From NCBI GenBank assembly GCA_025331435.1, contig JAIWNI010000089.1, forward strand, positions 1 to 64,000: a stretch of 64,000 bases of DNA. Direction: 5' to 3'. A model generated the notes under the pieces. That model saw only the letters and a list, made by a program, of their open reading frames with translations. It was not told where the DNA came from and searched no databases. Shown in pieces: positions 37,930 to 48,469 of the stretch (positions are counted from its first letter, which is position 1; every line of letters begins with the position of its first letter). The translations under genes were made by a program, and so were the position numbers. This DNA is from Choanephora cucurbitarum (lineage: Eukaryota; Mucoromycota; Mucoromycetes; Mucorales; Choanephoraceae).

Positions 37930-39252
37930 GCTGTTACCCAAGAATATAGATTTACGAAAGCTAAGGATTAAGAGTACCTTTTCTTGATATTTATTTACGT
38001 TGAGACTGAAATCAAATGACTTTCTTCTTTCTGCCTGTAGCTCGAAAAGAGAGAGTATATGTGTATGTGTGAAAGGGCTTTTATATAAGATATATAAGAT
38101 ATATAAGAAATAGAAAGAAAGAGAAGGAAAAGAATTAAAAATAACTCTGTTTTTGTCTCCTCCAGCTTAGTGTAACAAAAATACCATATTTTTGCTTGTG
38201 ACTCTCGCACCATTTCGGGAAATCGATTAGACACTGAAAAAAAATTAAATTGCATTACCAAGAAATATTAGAAGTTGTAATTATAGACAGGTTCTTTATT
38301 CGAGTATACTTGCGATTTTCAGTCAAATTTCCGGTAACATCTTCAAGGATGCTCCAAATAAGCATTGTTGCAAGCACTAGCTTACTTCAAACCCAAAGTT
38401 CTCTCCTTCCGTAGCTTCTCCCTTTTCACTTTACTCTTAATCAAAGACCAGATTTGCTTAATAAGATTGAGCTCAGGAGAAAATAGTAGAAGACATCCTT
38501 GACTGACAAGCAACTTTTCGATATGATTCAAGATATGTATAGGAGGGTATTGTTTATGATGAGACAATATGCTTGAATTATCATGTCGATCAAATCAATT
38601 CAGAGAATCAGAAGTGAAATTGAAGTGGTGGCCAGGAGCAGTTTCTGCTGTTTACTTATATGCCTTTGACTCACTTATGGTTATTGCTATCATAAGCCGG
38701 CTAAAAAAACCAAACATCTGAATATCAATCACTCAAGATACAAAAGAGTTAATGATATCCAGAACATTAAAAAGTAAGTATAACACAGTGTACATTTCAT
38801 TCAACTAAACCAGCAACTCAAATCAAAACGGAAAGGGAGAAAGTTTATTCGTCATTTCTAGCTCAATCAATAAATTTAACCTTTGATTGGTTGCTGTGTA
38901 AGGAACTTTATGCATGGCTTGATAACACCAGCAGAAAAGTAGAAGGCAAGTTTGGAGACTATTGCTTGATTTAGCAATAGTATTTATGTCAACTGTATTC
39001 AGTATACAAAGCTCTTTTTTTTGGGTTGTCACTCATGCTCTTCTTGTAGTCTAGAAAAAGCGTCAATTATTACTCATGCTCCACTCGTATCCCTTATTTT
39101 AAAGGCCTCTTATTTTTTTGTAAGAGTGTTCATGCTATATTTAAACTTTCCAGTTTGCTAATGGGAGTCGACAAGGTTTTGCATACATTTTCTTTAATTA
39201 CGTCAAATGATGTTTGCATTTACTCTTGAGATGTAAATTCAGATACATTGTA
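37930..39252. other. Intergenic region with a transposase relic
   Basis: Upstream region of the CAF120-like gene, including (TATAAGA)-like repeats at 38080-38115. It continues into AT-rich DNA that carries a degenerate transposase fragment (38382-38590). No other gene supported. Confidence 0.4.
38382..38590 (-). pseudogene. Tc1/IS630-type transposase fragment
   Basis: A minus-strand frame of about 65 codons contains DNSSIL followed later by LLLFSPELNLIKQIWSLIK. This matches the second catalytic Asp and the SPELNPIEQ(V/F)W catalytic Glu region of IS630/Tc1 transposases, but with the proline-asparagine core altered and the Glu replaced (NL-IKQ for NPIEQ). Nothing upstream continues the domain. 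It is an old, unrelated relic, not part of the Tc1 element at 39253-44872. Confidence 0.65.
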
Positions 39253-39287
39253 CAGTCAGACGAGGAAAAAAATTAGTAATTAATTGT
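39253..39287 (+). repeat. Left Tc1 inverted repeat, interrupted
   Basis: Identical to the reverse complement of the right repeat up to ATTGT, where DIRS copy B enters. Confidence 0.85.
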
Positions 39288-39330
39288 TGGTCGTTCCTAC
39301 AACAATCCTCCTTGACTCAGCTTCGTCAGT

Positions 39331-39439
39331 CAATGTGGTACAGGCTCCAAGAGCCGCGCTTTATTTTCCTTTTTTAAAAATTTATAATATATATAACTAA
39401 ATAAAAATATAATGTCCCCTTTTCCCTTATACCTTCAAA
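39331..39439 (+). repeat. DIRS copy B inverted terminal repeat, left
   Basis: Pairs with 43434-43541 with no mismatch noticed; ends just before the gag start. Confidence 0.85.
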
Positions 39440-39463
39440 AGCCGCGCATTCGTGGAGAAAATT

Positions 39464-40306
39464 ATGGGGGATCACGATAATGAATTCAACATCAATGAGC
39501 AAACTATGGACGCATTATACGCAGAGTTCGTTCGTAGATTCACACAAGAACAAGAAAATAAACATCAGGGACAACCCATACCAGTGGAAATCCTTGCCGA
39601 ATTGGAAACCGTCAGTGAACCACAGCAAGACGACAACTTTAGAAGATTTAAACGGGAATCCAAAAAATACGCTTTGGACAACTGGACAACCCCAGAACGT
39701 ATCAACAATGAATTGTACAGAGAAATCAGTAAACACAAAACTGACACCTCAGATATTATTTCGAAGATATATGACGTTACAGAAATTACAAGATTTCAAG
39801 CAAAAGTTGCTACTGAAATCTTCGAAGAAATCCAATACACCTTGGAACAGACCAACACCTTGGAAGAAGCTCGAACGGTTTTACAGCGAGCAAAGGAACA
39901 AAGCAAACGTTTGGCAGTCTTTGGATTTACCCAAGCAAAAAACCAAGAGCGAGTTGCAAAAAACTTTGCCATCGATGCCCTCAACATCCCAGACAGTATT
40001 CGTCACCAAGCACCCAAAAAAGACAACACTAAGTACACCAACGCTTTCAGCGATGAATTCTTACAAAACATGTATCAAGCAAGATTTGAGAAAGAGTTAC
40101 TTCAGAAAACTTCATCCTCAAACAACAGAGGACGAGGAAATGGATTTAGCAGAGGCCGTGGGAACAACAGAGGATACAGAAACTTTAGAGGAGGACGAGG
40201 TTCTTTTTTTGGCAAGGGCCCGAGTGGAGGGCTCAACACTCAACACAACAACAACAACAACAACAACTATCAGCACCAAAACAACAACCAACAACAACAA
40301 AACTAA
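39464..40306 (+). CDS. DIRS copy B gag-like protein
   Basis: About 280 residues from ATG 39464. It is a charged helical N-terminal region followed by an RGG-type tail (RGNGFSRGRGNNRGYRNFRG) and an Asn/Gln-rich end. The order of segments matches the gag of copy A, including conserved short blocks such as FAIDALNIPDSI (FAVDALHLPNSI in copy A). The slippery run at 40204-40210 lies within the last 35 codons. It is presumed to be the structural, RNA-binding protein of the element. Confidence 0.75.
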   Translation: MGDHDNEFNINEQTMDALYAEFVRRFTQEQENKHQGQPIPVEILAELETVSEPQQDDNFRRFKRESKKYALDNWTTPERINNELYREISKHKTDTSDIISKIYDVTEITRFQAKVATEIFEEIQYTLEQTNTLEEARTVLQRAKEQSKRLAVFGFTQAKNQERVAKNFAIDALNIPDSIRHQAPKKDNTKYTNAFSDEFLQNMYQARFEKELLQKTSSSNNRGRGNGFSRGRGNNRGYRNFRGGRGSFFGKGPSGGLNTQHNNNNNNNYQHQNNNQQQQN

Positions 40307-43300
40307 CTCCTCCAAGTCCTCCAAGCAACTCCAAATCCTCTCCACACATAATCAATCAACATTACATCACTCCTTCGGACGGCATCAAGCCTGGGGGAAG
40401 ACTAACACAATTCTATCAACAATGGAAAACAATCACATCACACAGTTGGCCCCTCTCAGTAGTACAACAGGGATACCGAATTCAATTTACATCAACACCT
40501 CAACCATGGAAAATACGACCACTACATTTGAACCAAACAGAACAACAAGCTGTAAACGAAGCTGTCAACAAATTTATTCAAGCAGATATTATCGAAATAT
40601 CACCGTCCCAAAATACAGATTTCCTATCCAATTTCTTCACAATCCAGGAACCCAACAAGAGACGACCAATATTGGATTGCCAGAGAATCAACAACTTCAT
40701 TCAGTGTCACCATTTCAAGATGGAAGGCATCCCAGCCTTAAGAGAAATTGTAGAAAAAAACGACTTGATTTGCAAATTGGATTTGAAGGATGCGTACACA
40801 GTAGTCCCACTTCATCCGCAATCACGCAAGTATCTCACGTTTCTGAATCAAGGAGTGGTCTATCAATACAAGACACTGGCGTTTGGCATGAGTGTCAGTC
40901 CTCGGATCTTCTCAAAAATAATGAGATTTGCGATAGAATACCTAAGAAAACAAAGCGTTCGATTAGTTTACTATCTAGACGACATATGCATATTAGCAAA
41001 GACAAAAGAAGAAATGTACAACGTCAGCAAGCAGGTCATATCCCATCTAGAATCACTTGGTTTCATCATAAATTACGAAAAAAGCATACTAACTCCGTTA
41101 CACAAACAGGAGTTTCTAGGCTTTCACTTCAACACACGATCAATGAAGATTTCAGCACCTACACAAAAAATTCAAAAACTGATCAGCAGAATCAAACAAG
41201 CCTTGAATCAACCCAAGAGGACATGCAGATGGTACGCCAGTCTATTAGGAAAAATGACGTCAATGATACCAGCAATCGGGGACGCTCTATTGCACATAAG
41301 GTACTTACAAAGAGATCTCGCATACAGCCTTCACAGACATCATCAGAAATGGGACTCACAGTTTACGATCACCAACAACAGCAGCGAAGAGTTACAATGG
41401 TGGATGAACTTTGTGACGAACAAAAATGGCTTACCAATTCAAAAAATCGACAACCAGAAACCGGCACTTACGATTCATGTCGACGCTTCCGATATCGCAT
41501 GGGGAGTCACATCATCCGAACTCGAAACAACAGGTTATTGGACCGAAGAAGAAAAACACCAATCCATCAATGTTCGAGAATTATCAGCAATCTTATTCGC
41601 ACTTCAACTCCATGCGCGAAAATACAGAAACAACACGATAAAGATTTATACAGACAATATTACCGCACTAAAATTTGTAACCAAATCAGGAGGCACATCC
41701 TCACCAGTACTACAACAACTGGCGGTACAAATACAAGATTTATGCAACGAGTTCAACCTTACAGTAGAATATCAACATATTCCGGGCGTAAACAATATTC
41801 AAGCAGATCAACTCAGTCGGAAGTCAATAAAAAATCCATTATACGAAGTACACTTACCGAGGAAGACGTTCAACAAGATCAACAAAACATGGGGACCATT
41901 ACTCGTCGACGCCTTTGCGTCGCGCACCAACCATCAACTAGAAACATTCTACAGCCTACGACCAGATCCAGCAGCAACAGCCCTCGATGCCTTCAGCCAG
42001 ACATGGAAGACAAAAGGAATGTACCTGTTTCCCCCGTGGAAACTGATACCACAAGTATTACAGAAGTTGAAACGACAAAAAATTGCATCAGCAGTTTTGA
42101 TAACACCACTGTGGACGACACAGCATTGGTTTCCGGTAATACTACGGATGAAGCAACTAGCCGAGCCAATGATATTCCAAGTACAAAGGTGGACGATGAT
42201 CGCTTGGAAGTTATCAGGAAGAAGCGAAAGAAAGATGGTTTGACAGAAGATGAGATTGAATTTCTGACACATGCCACTAGACGCAATACTAACAGACTAT
42301 ACAACAATGGTTGGCGAAAATGGGAAGGTTGGTGTAAGCAACAACACCCAGCAGAAAACCCAGAAGAATACAGCGTGGACAATGTGTTTAAGTTCCTGAT
42401 GGAAAACCGGTCTTACTCAGTACAGCATCTTAACGGAATCCGTTCCGCGATAGCATCAGTATTTAAAGTACTTCATCCAACACAACCACCATTAGCTCAA
42501 CAAGAAAAAATCATGCAGTTTTTTCAAGCCAAGCGACGTCAAGACATACGAATCCCAAAAGAAGCTGATATGATTACTTGGGACACAGACATACTCACTA
42601 CTTTCGTCAAAAATAATTGGGCAGACAATACGAATCTTACATTGTCAGACTTACAACAGAAGACACTCATACTCTTATGCTTAGCTACTATGGCGCGCCC
42701 TAGATCTGATATAGGACGACTGCAATTTCAACATGTGCATTTCAAAACAGAAGAAGACCAAGCTATATCAGTGGTTCTACACTTTCCAGAAGCTAAAGAA
42801 GCCAATATGAAGTCAACACAATTAGGGCTGATTGAAGACAGGGAACTATGCCCCACAACAACATTATATTTTTTTACTCAACAAACAACATCAGTTCGAA
42901 GATCACTCCCAAAGGACCATACACTATTTCTTACGTATTTAGGGAACATTGAAAAAGAAACCACCTCAGTAAGACCCTCTACAGTGTCCAACTGGATAAA
43001 ATCTTTGATGAAGCAAGCAGGCATAGACACCAACAAATACAAAGCACATTCAATCAGATCAGCCTCAAGCACAAAGGCGGTGGAGAAGTCACATTCTATT
43101 CAAGCAGTTAAACAACACGCAAATTGGAGCAGCAATGCCAATACCTTCGAACGTTATTACTATAAGCCACGAGCTCAACAATCATCCAGTACATCCATTG
43201 CCAATTCAATTTTTTCACTTACGGAGAACCATACCACATTGACTGACGAAGCTGAGTCAAGGAGGATTGTTGTAGGAACGACCAACAATACGATTGTTGA

Positions 43301-43373
43301 CGAAGCGAAGTCAGGAAATGTGGTACACCCACCCAATTGGTATAAAACACTCTTCAAGAAATACTTTGGTTGA
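39480..43373 (+). CDS. DIRS copy B tyrosine recombinase (1,297-codon open frame)
   Basis: The recombinase lies in about the last 400 codons: TMARPRSDIGR with the first Arg, KAHSIRSASST with H-x-x-R, and ERYYYKPR with the nucleophile Tyr. The core-binding part starts near LTHATRRNTNRLYNNGWRKW. As in copy A, the frame is open all the way upstream across RT and gag to an ATG at 39480, 16 nt inside the gag start. The upstream 870 codons are Ser/Thr/Gln/Arg/Asn-rich. The actual translational start of the recombinase is not known. Confidence 0.75.
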   Translation: MNSTSMSKLWTHYTQSSFVDSHKNKKINIRDNPYQWKSLPNWKPSVNHSKTTTLEDLNGNPKNTLWTTGQPQNVSTMNCTEKSVNTKLTPQILFRRYMTLQKLQDFKQKLLLKSSKKSNTPWNRPTPWKKLERFYSEQRNKANVWQSLDLPKQKTKSELQKTLPSMPSTSQTVFVTKHPKKTTLSTPTLSAMNSYKTCIKQDLRKSYFRKLHPQTTEDEEMDLAEAVGTTEDTETLEEDEVLFLARARVEGSTLNTTTTTTTTISTKTTTNNNKTNSSKSSKQLQILSTHNQSTLHHSFGRHQAWGKTNTILSTMENNHITQLAPLSSTTGIPNSIYINTSTMENTTTTFEPNRTTSCKRSCQQIYSSRYYRNITVPKYRFPIQFLHNPGTQQETTNIGLPENQQLHSVSPFQDGRHPSLKRNCRKKRLDLQIGFEGCVHSSPTSSAITQVSHVSESRSGLSIQDTGVWHECQSSDLLKNNEICDRIPKKTKRSISLLSRRHMHISKDKRRNVQRQQAGHIPSRITWFHHKLRKKHTNSVTQTGVSRLSLQHTINEDFSTYTKNSKTDQQNQTSLESTQEDMQMVRQSIRKNDVNDTSNRGRSIAHKVLTKRSRIQPSQTSSEMGLTVYDHQQQQRRVTMVDELCDEQKWLTNSKNRQPETGTYDSCRRFRYRMGSHIIRTRNNRLLDRRRKTPIHQCSRIISNLIRTSTPCAKIQKQHDKDLYRQYYRTKICNQIRRHILTSTTTTGGTNTRFMQRVQPYSRISTYSGRKQYSSRSTQSEVNKKSIIRSTLTEEDVQQDQQNMGTITRRRLCVAHQPSTRNILQPTTRSSSNSPRCLQPDMEDKRNVPVSPVETDTTSITEVETTKNCISSFDNTTVDDTALVSGNTTDEATSRANDIPSTKVDDDRLEVIRKKRKKDGLTEDEIEFLTHATRRNTNRLYNNGWRKWEGWCKQQHPAENPEEYSVDNVFKFLMENRSYSVQHLNGIRSAIASVFKVLHPTQPPLAQQEKIMQFFQAKRRQDIRIPKEADMITWDTDILTTFVKNNWADNTNLTLSDLQQKTLILLCLATMARPRSDIGRLQFQHVHFKTEEDQAISVVLHFPEAKEANMKSTQLGLIEDRELCPTTTLYFFTQQTTSVRRSLPKDHTLFLTYLGNIEKETTSVRPSTVSNWIKSLMKQAGIDTNKYKAHSIRSASSTKAVEKSHSIQAVKQHANWSSNANTFERYYYKPRAQQSSSTSIANSIFSLTENHTTLTDEAESRRIVVGTTNNTIVDEAKSGNVVHPPNWYKTLFKKYFG
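40150..42243 (+). CDS. DIRS copy B reverse transcriptase / RNase H
   Basis: The frame is stop-free from 40150. Similarity to copy A begins near 40350 (PSDGIKPGGRL), well before the first ATG at 40528, which already lies inside the RT domain. Translation as a -1 Gag-RT fusion is therefore likely. RT has LDLKDAYTVVP and YYLDDICIL. RNase H has IHVDASDIAWG, the Glu in NVREL and the Asp in TDNITALK. The C-terminal DIRS domain ends with LFPPWKLIP and the conserved TPLWTTQHWFP. Catalytic residues are complete. The stop is at 42243, inside the N-terminal part of the recombinase coding region. Confidence 0.85.
40204..40210 (+). promoter_or_regulatory. Candidate -1 frameshift site, DIRS copy B
   Basis: Gag codons TCT TTT TTT GGC give the heptamer T TTT TTT in frame. 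A -1 slip continues as TGG CAA GGG in the RT frame, which is open from 40150 on but has no ATG before 40528. A GCCC/GGGC stem (about 40217-40232) follows at a typical spacer distance. Confidence 0.55.
43232..43324 (+). repeat. DIRS copy B internal complementary region
   Basis: Within the 3' end of the recombinase frame; reads the left end then the right end of the element through the shared ACAAT core. Confidence 0.8.
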
Positions 43374-43433
43374 AGCTACTTTTACCCCTCCCTTACAAAA
43401 AAAAAAAAAATTGAATTATATGAATACTTAGCA

Positions 43434-43541
43434 TTTGAAGGTATAAGGGAAAAGGGGACATTATATTTTTATTTAGTTATATATATTATAAATTTTTAAA
43501 AAAGGAAAATAAAGCGCGGCTCTTGGAGCCTGTACCACATT
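43434..43541 (-). repeat. DIRS copy B inverted terminal repeat, right
   Basis: Partner of 39331-39439, downstream of the recombinase stop. Confidence 0.85.
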
Positions 43542-43738
43542 TCCTGACTTCGCTTCGTCAACAATCGTATTGTCCGACATGGTTGTTTTAGATGAAGAAA
43601 TGGGTAGTACCTTTGATCATTCTATCTTTTTCATAATAAATACCCCTTTCTATGAGCAGGTTTTCTTGAATGTATAACGAAGGGATATTTTACGCAAAAA
43701 AGCGAGAAAAAAAGGTTAAAAATCGATGTTTAAAACAA

Positions 43739-44746
43739 TTAATATTTTATTGAGCCACCTTTGGCATCAAGAAGCATTTGCATGCGCTTAGGCATACTTT
43801 CGACAAGTTTATCAATATAGCTTGTTTCTATCTTGATCCAGACGAATTCCAAGAGTGCTTTGGTAGCAATTGAGCTTCTGCGGTTTGCCCATTTTTTATG
43901 AAAGTGCTTTTTCATAATATACCAGAGATTCTCGATCGGGTTCAAATCTGGTGATTGAGCAGGCCACTTCATCTTCACAATACCATGAGCTACCCTCCAG
44001 TTTTCAGCGGCTTTAGCTCGGTGGATTGGAGCATTATCTTCCATTAAAATGGCATTTGGAATGCTTCGATAAAAATCGAGCAGGGCAGGCTCGTATACAA
44101 TGTCAACAAAATGTTGACTTGTTCGCTGATTCTTGGGCATGATAACCAAAGGGGACTTCTTTCCACCACAAATGGCACCCCAAACCATCACTGAGGTCCT
44201 GCCGCTCTTGAATGAAGCCTTGATGCAAGACTTCTTGTATTTTTCGAAGCGTCGTCTCCACACCTTCTTTTTTACGACATTTGCTCCAATTTGGAAACTG
44301 GATTCGTCTGTCCAAATGACCCTCTTCCACTGGTCTACAGTCCTATTCAAATGCTCTTTGGCAAATTGATACCTCGCTTTTCGTTGCTTTTCAGTTAAGA
44401 AAGGCTTAACAACAGTAACTCTTTTGTGGAGCTTGCTTTCATGCAGATGCTTAGATATTAGCCAAGTGCTGCATTTGACAGGCATTTGAGCCTGGAGTTC
44501 CGCCAATGTTGCCTCTGGATTTTTTTCAACAATACGCAAAAGGTGTCTCTTGCTACGTTCATCCATTTTTTGAGGTCTTCCAGAACCTTTCTTTCGCTCA
44601 AAAGTACCACGATTACAATAGCCTCTAATAATATGACCGACAGTTGAAAGTGGTACTCCAAGAGTTTCAGAGATTTGTTGGTGAGTCCAACCATTTTCAG
44701 CGCGATCGACGATACGAATCTTAGTTTCGAGGCTCCAGTGAGGCAT
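43739..44746 (-). CDS. Tc1-type transposase, DD34E, intact
   Basis: 335 residues from ATG 44746; the frame extends upstream into the leader, but this start gives the usual MPHWSLETK N-terminus. Two HTH units come first (GWTHQQISETLGVPLSTVG and the region through LLRIVEKNPEATLAEL), separated by the GRPQK-type hook. The DDE catalytic triad is WTDESSF, LMEDNAPIH and SPDLNPIENLW, with 34 residues between the second Asp and the Glu. No stop or frameshift is present. It acts by cut-and-paste at TA sites on the flanking 38-bp repeats. Its own element is now interrupted near one end, which could hamper mobility of this copy but not expression of the enzyme. Confidence 0.93.
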   Translation of the reverse strand: MPHWSLETKIRIVDRAENGWTHQQISETLGVPLSTVGHIIRGYCNRGTFERKKGSGRPQKMDERSKRHLLRIVEKNPEATLAELQAQMPVKCSTWLISKHLHESKLHKRVTVVKPFLTEKQRKARYQFAKEHLNRTVDQWKRVIWTDESSFQIGANVVKKKVWRRRFEKYKKSCIKASFKSGRTSVMVWGAICGGKKSPLVIMPKNQRTSQHFVDIVYEPALLDFYRSIPNAILMEDNAPIHRAKAAENWRVAHGIVKMKWPAQSPDLNPIENLWYIMKKHFHKKWANRRSSIATKALLEFVWIKIETSYIDKLVESMPKRMQMLLDAKGGSIKY

Positions 44747-44834
44747 GTTGTTGTATTTTTTTTTATTAAAATGTAGAAAGTAAAGCAAGATACAACGATG
44801 TGTTTTATGATTTAATAATGACAACCATGATTTG

Positions 44835-44872
44835 CGGACAATTAATTACTAATTTTTTTCCTCGTCTGACTG
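44835..44872 (-). repeat. Right Tc1 inverted repeat
   Basis: Complete 38-bp repeat. Read on the minus strand it runs through ATTGTCCG, showing what the left repeat looked like before the DIRS insertion. Confidence 0.85.
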
Positions 44873-47800
44873 TACAGCTGGCTCGGGTTAAAAAGGTTTG
44901 GTTCAAGAGTGCAAATACTAAGAACATCGATGCTCTTAAATAGAGCAGCTATTGAATATAAGGATCAGATATAAACAACATTAGTGCCTTAGTTGTATAC
45001 ATGTGGGTGCTTCTATAACCTTCATGCCTATTATTAAGAATCAATAAACTATGTTTTATTCCAAATACAACTCATTTCGCTTGAGTCAAACAGTTAAAAT
45101 TGCATGTCTAGTTGTTGATAAGGCCTGACCGTCTTTATCTTTCAGAAGTTGTTAGAAGTAGATATTGCAGAGGATTAAATTATTTAGCATAAGAATGATT
45201 GGAACAACAGAAACATTTTTGAGTGTACTGGCTTTTCTTTTTTAGAGAAATCAGTCATCAGTCTCCATGCCTTCTTTTTTTTCTTAGGCAATCTATTTAA
45301 TAGAATGACCCCTTCCAATGCATTTATGGTATATAACCTGTTCTCGCTGCCATGTTGTTTTATCCCTAAAGTGGTTTTTTGTTACTTTGCTATGATTAGT
45401 CAACTTTTTTAGTGCGTTCATTGTGCTTACTTCCTTTACGGCCATCGCTGGATATCGTGGTAACCGAACATTTCGCAGTATTATAACTATGATAAATATG
45501 CTCAGCATCTCCTTTTTTCATTTTGAGTTGCTGATGTCAATGGTAATAGTGTTGAGCATTTATTTCTTTCCGATTAGATAGAATAACAATTTATTACAAC
45601 CATTTAATCTCGTGTAATTGAAAGTATGATAGCAATAATGATGCATTATACCTCTCTCCAAAGAAGTACGTTCTGCTTGAATCTTCTGTGTATTAGACAA
45701 CAAGCAAGAAAGTGGGCCAAGCAACTATTGATAGATCAGTTAACTATAGAAGTCAGTATAGAACAATTCTGTTTACAGGTAAATGAGAAAGGGCGAAAAG
45801 AAACTAACACTTATTTGAGGACAGACTCACTGCATTAATTTCTTTGTGTCTGGAGCAATTCAATTTCTCTTTTGCTTGACCAAATATAAGCTGTCATATT
45901 GAGCCTTCATCAGGATATAAACTGATTAGAAGGAAGGGTTGCATCAAGGCCAGCGCGTGTTGAGAGTCGTCTAATTGACTTTTCTTTCTGCAATTTTTAA
46001 TCCATGCTTTACAAAAGTGCCAGATTCTAAAGCACATTTTCATCTAGAACAAGAGTATATTGGTGTCAGCACCAGTTATATCCTCTCAAATATTGATGTT
46101 GCACTCCTGAAGTGACCATTTTTTAAGTTAAAAGCTAATGTACGAACCTTCTTGTCTATTATGAAGAACATGGGATTAAAAAGATTTTGAAACAGTTCAA
46201 ATCTAAAGCATTAATAGAAGCCCTTTAGTTTGTTGCCAGACGTCAATAAGCCATTCATACTAAAGTTAGTTCTGCTCTATCTAAATTGAGAGAGACTGAG
46301 ACAATAGCATAACCTCCAAGCTGTAGCAATGAAATAACGATTTCCAAAAGTACCAATTTTGTGCAAAATGTATCAGTATCCTTTCACCGTGGCCTTGTGG
46401 ACTCGTCATCATCAATGGACCAAAATTGATCAAGTATTATTGGTCAGTTACTTTTTTGAAAAATCCTGGTACACTGAATTTGGTTGAGCTTTACTTTTCT
46501 TCTTCCAAAACTCAACCTTTGTTTGTTCTCATGACAACCTGCAGCAAGACAACAAGAACCAGGTTCTCATCTACTTGTTATTCTAGCTAGACTGCTATTT
46601 CGCTTTATTCTGGTCTCTTGAGTCTAGCAACGTCATTGAGGCTTCTGCCAACATGATGCTCCTCCTGAGTGCCATTTCTTTACATACTATTCCAAAGAGG
46701 ATAGTTATTGGCTTTATCGCCGCGCGTTTAAGAAAAGAGGTTGTAAATATTCTAGTTCTTAGACATAAAAAAGTCTAAAAACAAAGATGATGCATAAGAA
46801 CATCCTCTTTTTGGGTTCTGATGAGCAAAAACATGTAGAGAACAGAAACTACTCTCATTTTTTATTTTTGGAAGCAAAGCGTCTTTTACGTGCAAAAGAT
46901 GATAATGTACAACACTTAAGCATAAGCTTATTTCTTTTCTTTATAATCTTTAAGTCAAGTGATGTATCCTTGCCGATGGTTTTGTGAAAGCTTTATGAGT
47001 TCAATCTTTCACCTATTTTGTGATTCTCTAGAGATTACTATACAAGCAAGTATTAATATTTTTTTACTAGAATCCTCTAATGGTTTGTAACGTACAATCC
47101 TATTTCGGTGCTTTCAACTAATAGAATTCTAACTTTTGGTTGCATCAAAGGGAAAAGAAAATCCAGCTATACCTAAAATCCTCGTTGTCGAAATGAAAGA
47201 AGGAACGTAAGGAGGTCAATCATTCATCGAAAAGAATGAAAATCTGTGCAAAGCCTGACTATACGTGTGATTGGAATTTAATTAAAGAAAATTGTGCACA
47301 TTACAAATATCCATTGTAACAATAAAAATGTTCTCTTGTGGAGCAGCCTCTGCTGATTTTACTTTATTGAGTAGACAATGATCGTATATGCAGTTCATAA
47401 CAAATAAATGAATGAATTGTAGTAAAGTCAATATCATTTGTGTATTGACCATGTGTCCCATTGAAGTAAACGTTTCGATTCAAAAGTTTCTGATATTCTA
47501 TATAATTCGATCTTCATTAGGGTTGACTTCAATGAATAGGCAAACACTAAAAGACTAGCTAGAATTCTGGTTGATTTAGGCCAGCAAGGTAAGATTGGAC
47601 TTACGTGCATCAGTTGCTCTACTTTTAACAGCACTTTTAACATTTTCTTAAGTCTATTGTTTGCCCTGAGAGTATTGCTTATTCCATTAGGTCAATTATT
47701 TCTTCATGGATTATATGTAAACATTCGCAGAAAACATAGCTGACTGTACGATACATAGATATTCAGAATGATCACTATTTGACTGAAGGAAGGTTTGTTC

Positions 47801-48469
47801 AGGCCAGATTGTGTAGATCGGCCAAGCAACAACAGTTCTTTTGTAAGACAATGAGATATAATCCTGATGCATGACTACACAGAAACTTTTGTTATTGAGC
47901 CATGTAATTTGCCTAAATGAATGAGCTTTCCTTTTCATTCTTTCTCCATCGACTAAATAAAAAAATCCAAGACTTTGTGAAGATAGTGCTGATCCACAAA
48001 TCATATGAAGAACAAAAGAAAAGCTATATAGTAACACTTGAATGTAAAAGAAGAAAGGGGAAGGGGTTCCGATGTGAATACAGCTTTTTTTGGAGAGTGG
48101 TTGCAAGAAGTCCAATTGCTTTTATTGTCCTCAGCAAGTATGGCAAAGGGTTTGCTGTAATTTTTTTTAATGTATCGAGTAGTACAAGTCTGGATCTGCC
48201 AATAAAGGAATGACAACAACAAAATCCTTTGACCAAAATGCAATTTTGTATCTAATCTACTTGATCCTGGTTATGGTTAAAGTATAGGTTGATTTGCTCA
48301 ACTCTTTTTCTGTCTCGCAAAAAGTGTAAAATGCGTCTAATTTTGTGGTTAGAGATATGAGAAAAAACAAAAATGAACGAGAACACAGGAGTGGGCGAAT
48401 TTATATGAAGGCTTTTTTTCTTCTTCTTTTTGGAAAGATGGTTGATGTCCCTTTTCTTTGACTCATTAG
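44873..48469. other. Gene-poor region
   Basis: 3.6 kb of AT-rich DNA. Short frames occur (45293-45508 minus, 45626-45838 plus, 46787-46987 plus, 47434-47643 minus, 47711-48243 minus) but none has a recognised domain or consistent splice sites. The density of broken frames and the actin pseudogene next door suggest decayed sequence. No tRNA or terminal repeats were found. Confidence 0.4.

Larger units (their letters stand above)
39283..43573 (+). mobile_element. DIRS-type tyrosine-recombinase retrotransposon, copy B
   Basis: 4.3-kb element on the plus strand with the same frame layout as copy A but diverged sequence, so a different family. Inverted terminal repeats of about 108 bp lie at 39331-39439 and 43434-43541. 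The internal complementary region (about 43232-43324) fuses the two outer ends at ACAAT (43285-43289). ATTGT, its complement, is present at both borders (39283-39287 and 43569-43573). All frames are intact. Confidence 0.9.
39253..44872 (-). mobile_element. Tc1/mariner element with an intact transposase, split by DIRS copy B
   Basis: Ends are 38-bp inverted repeats beginning CAGTCAGACGAGG and flanked by TA on both sides (39251-39252 and 44873-44874). The right repeat (44835-44872) is whole. The left one (39253-39287) is cut after ATTGT by DIRS copy B and resumes at 43574 with CCG. The transposase frame is complete. Without the DIRS the element is about 1.33 kb, a normal Tc1 length. Confidence 0.88.

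Noticed and set aside
47711..48243. Overlapping minus frames of 134 and 80 codons
   Set aside because: No recognisable motif, no consistent exon structure; probably decayed or random sequence.
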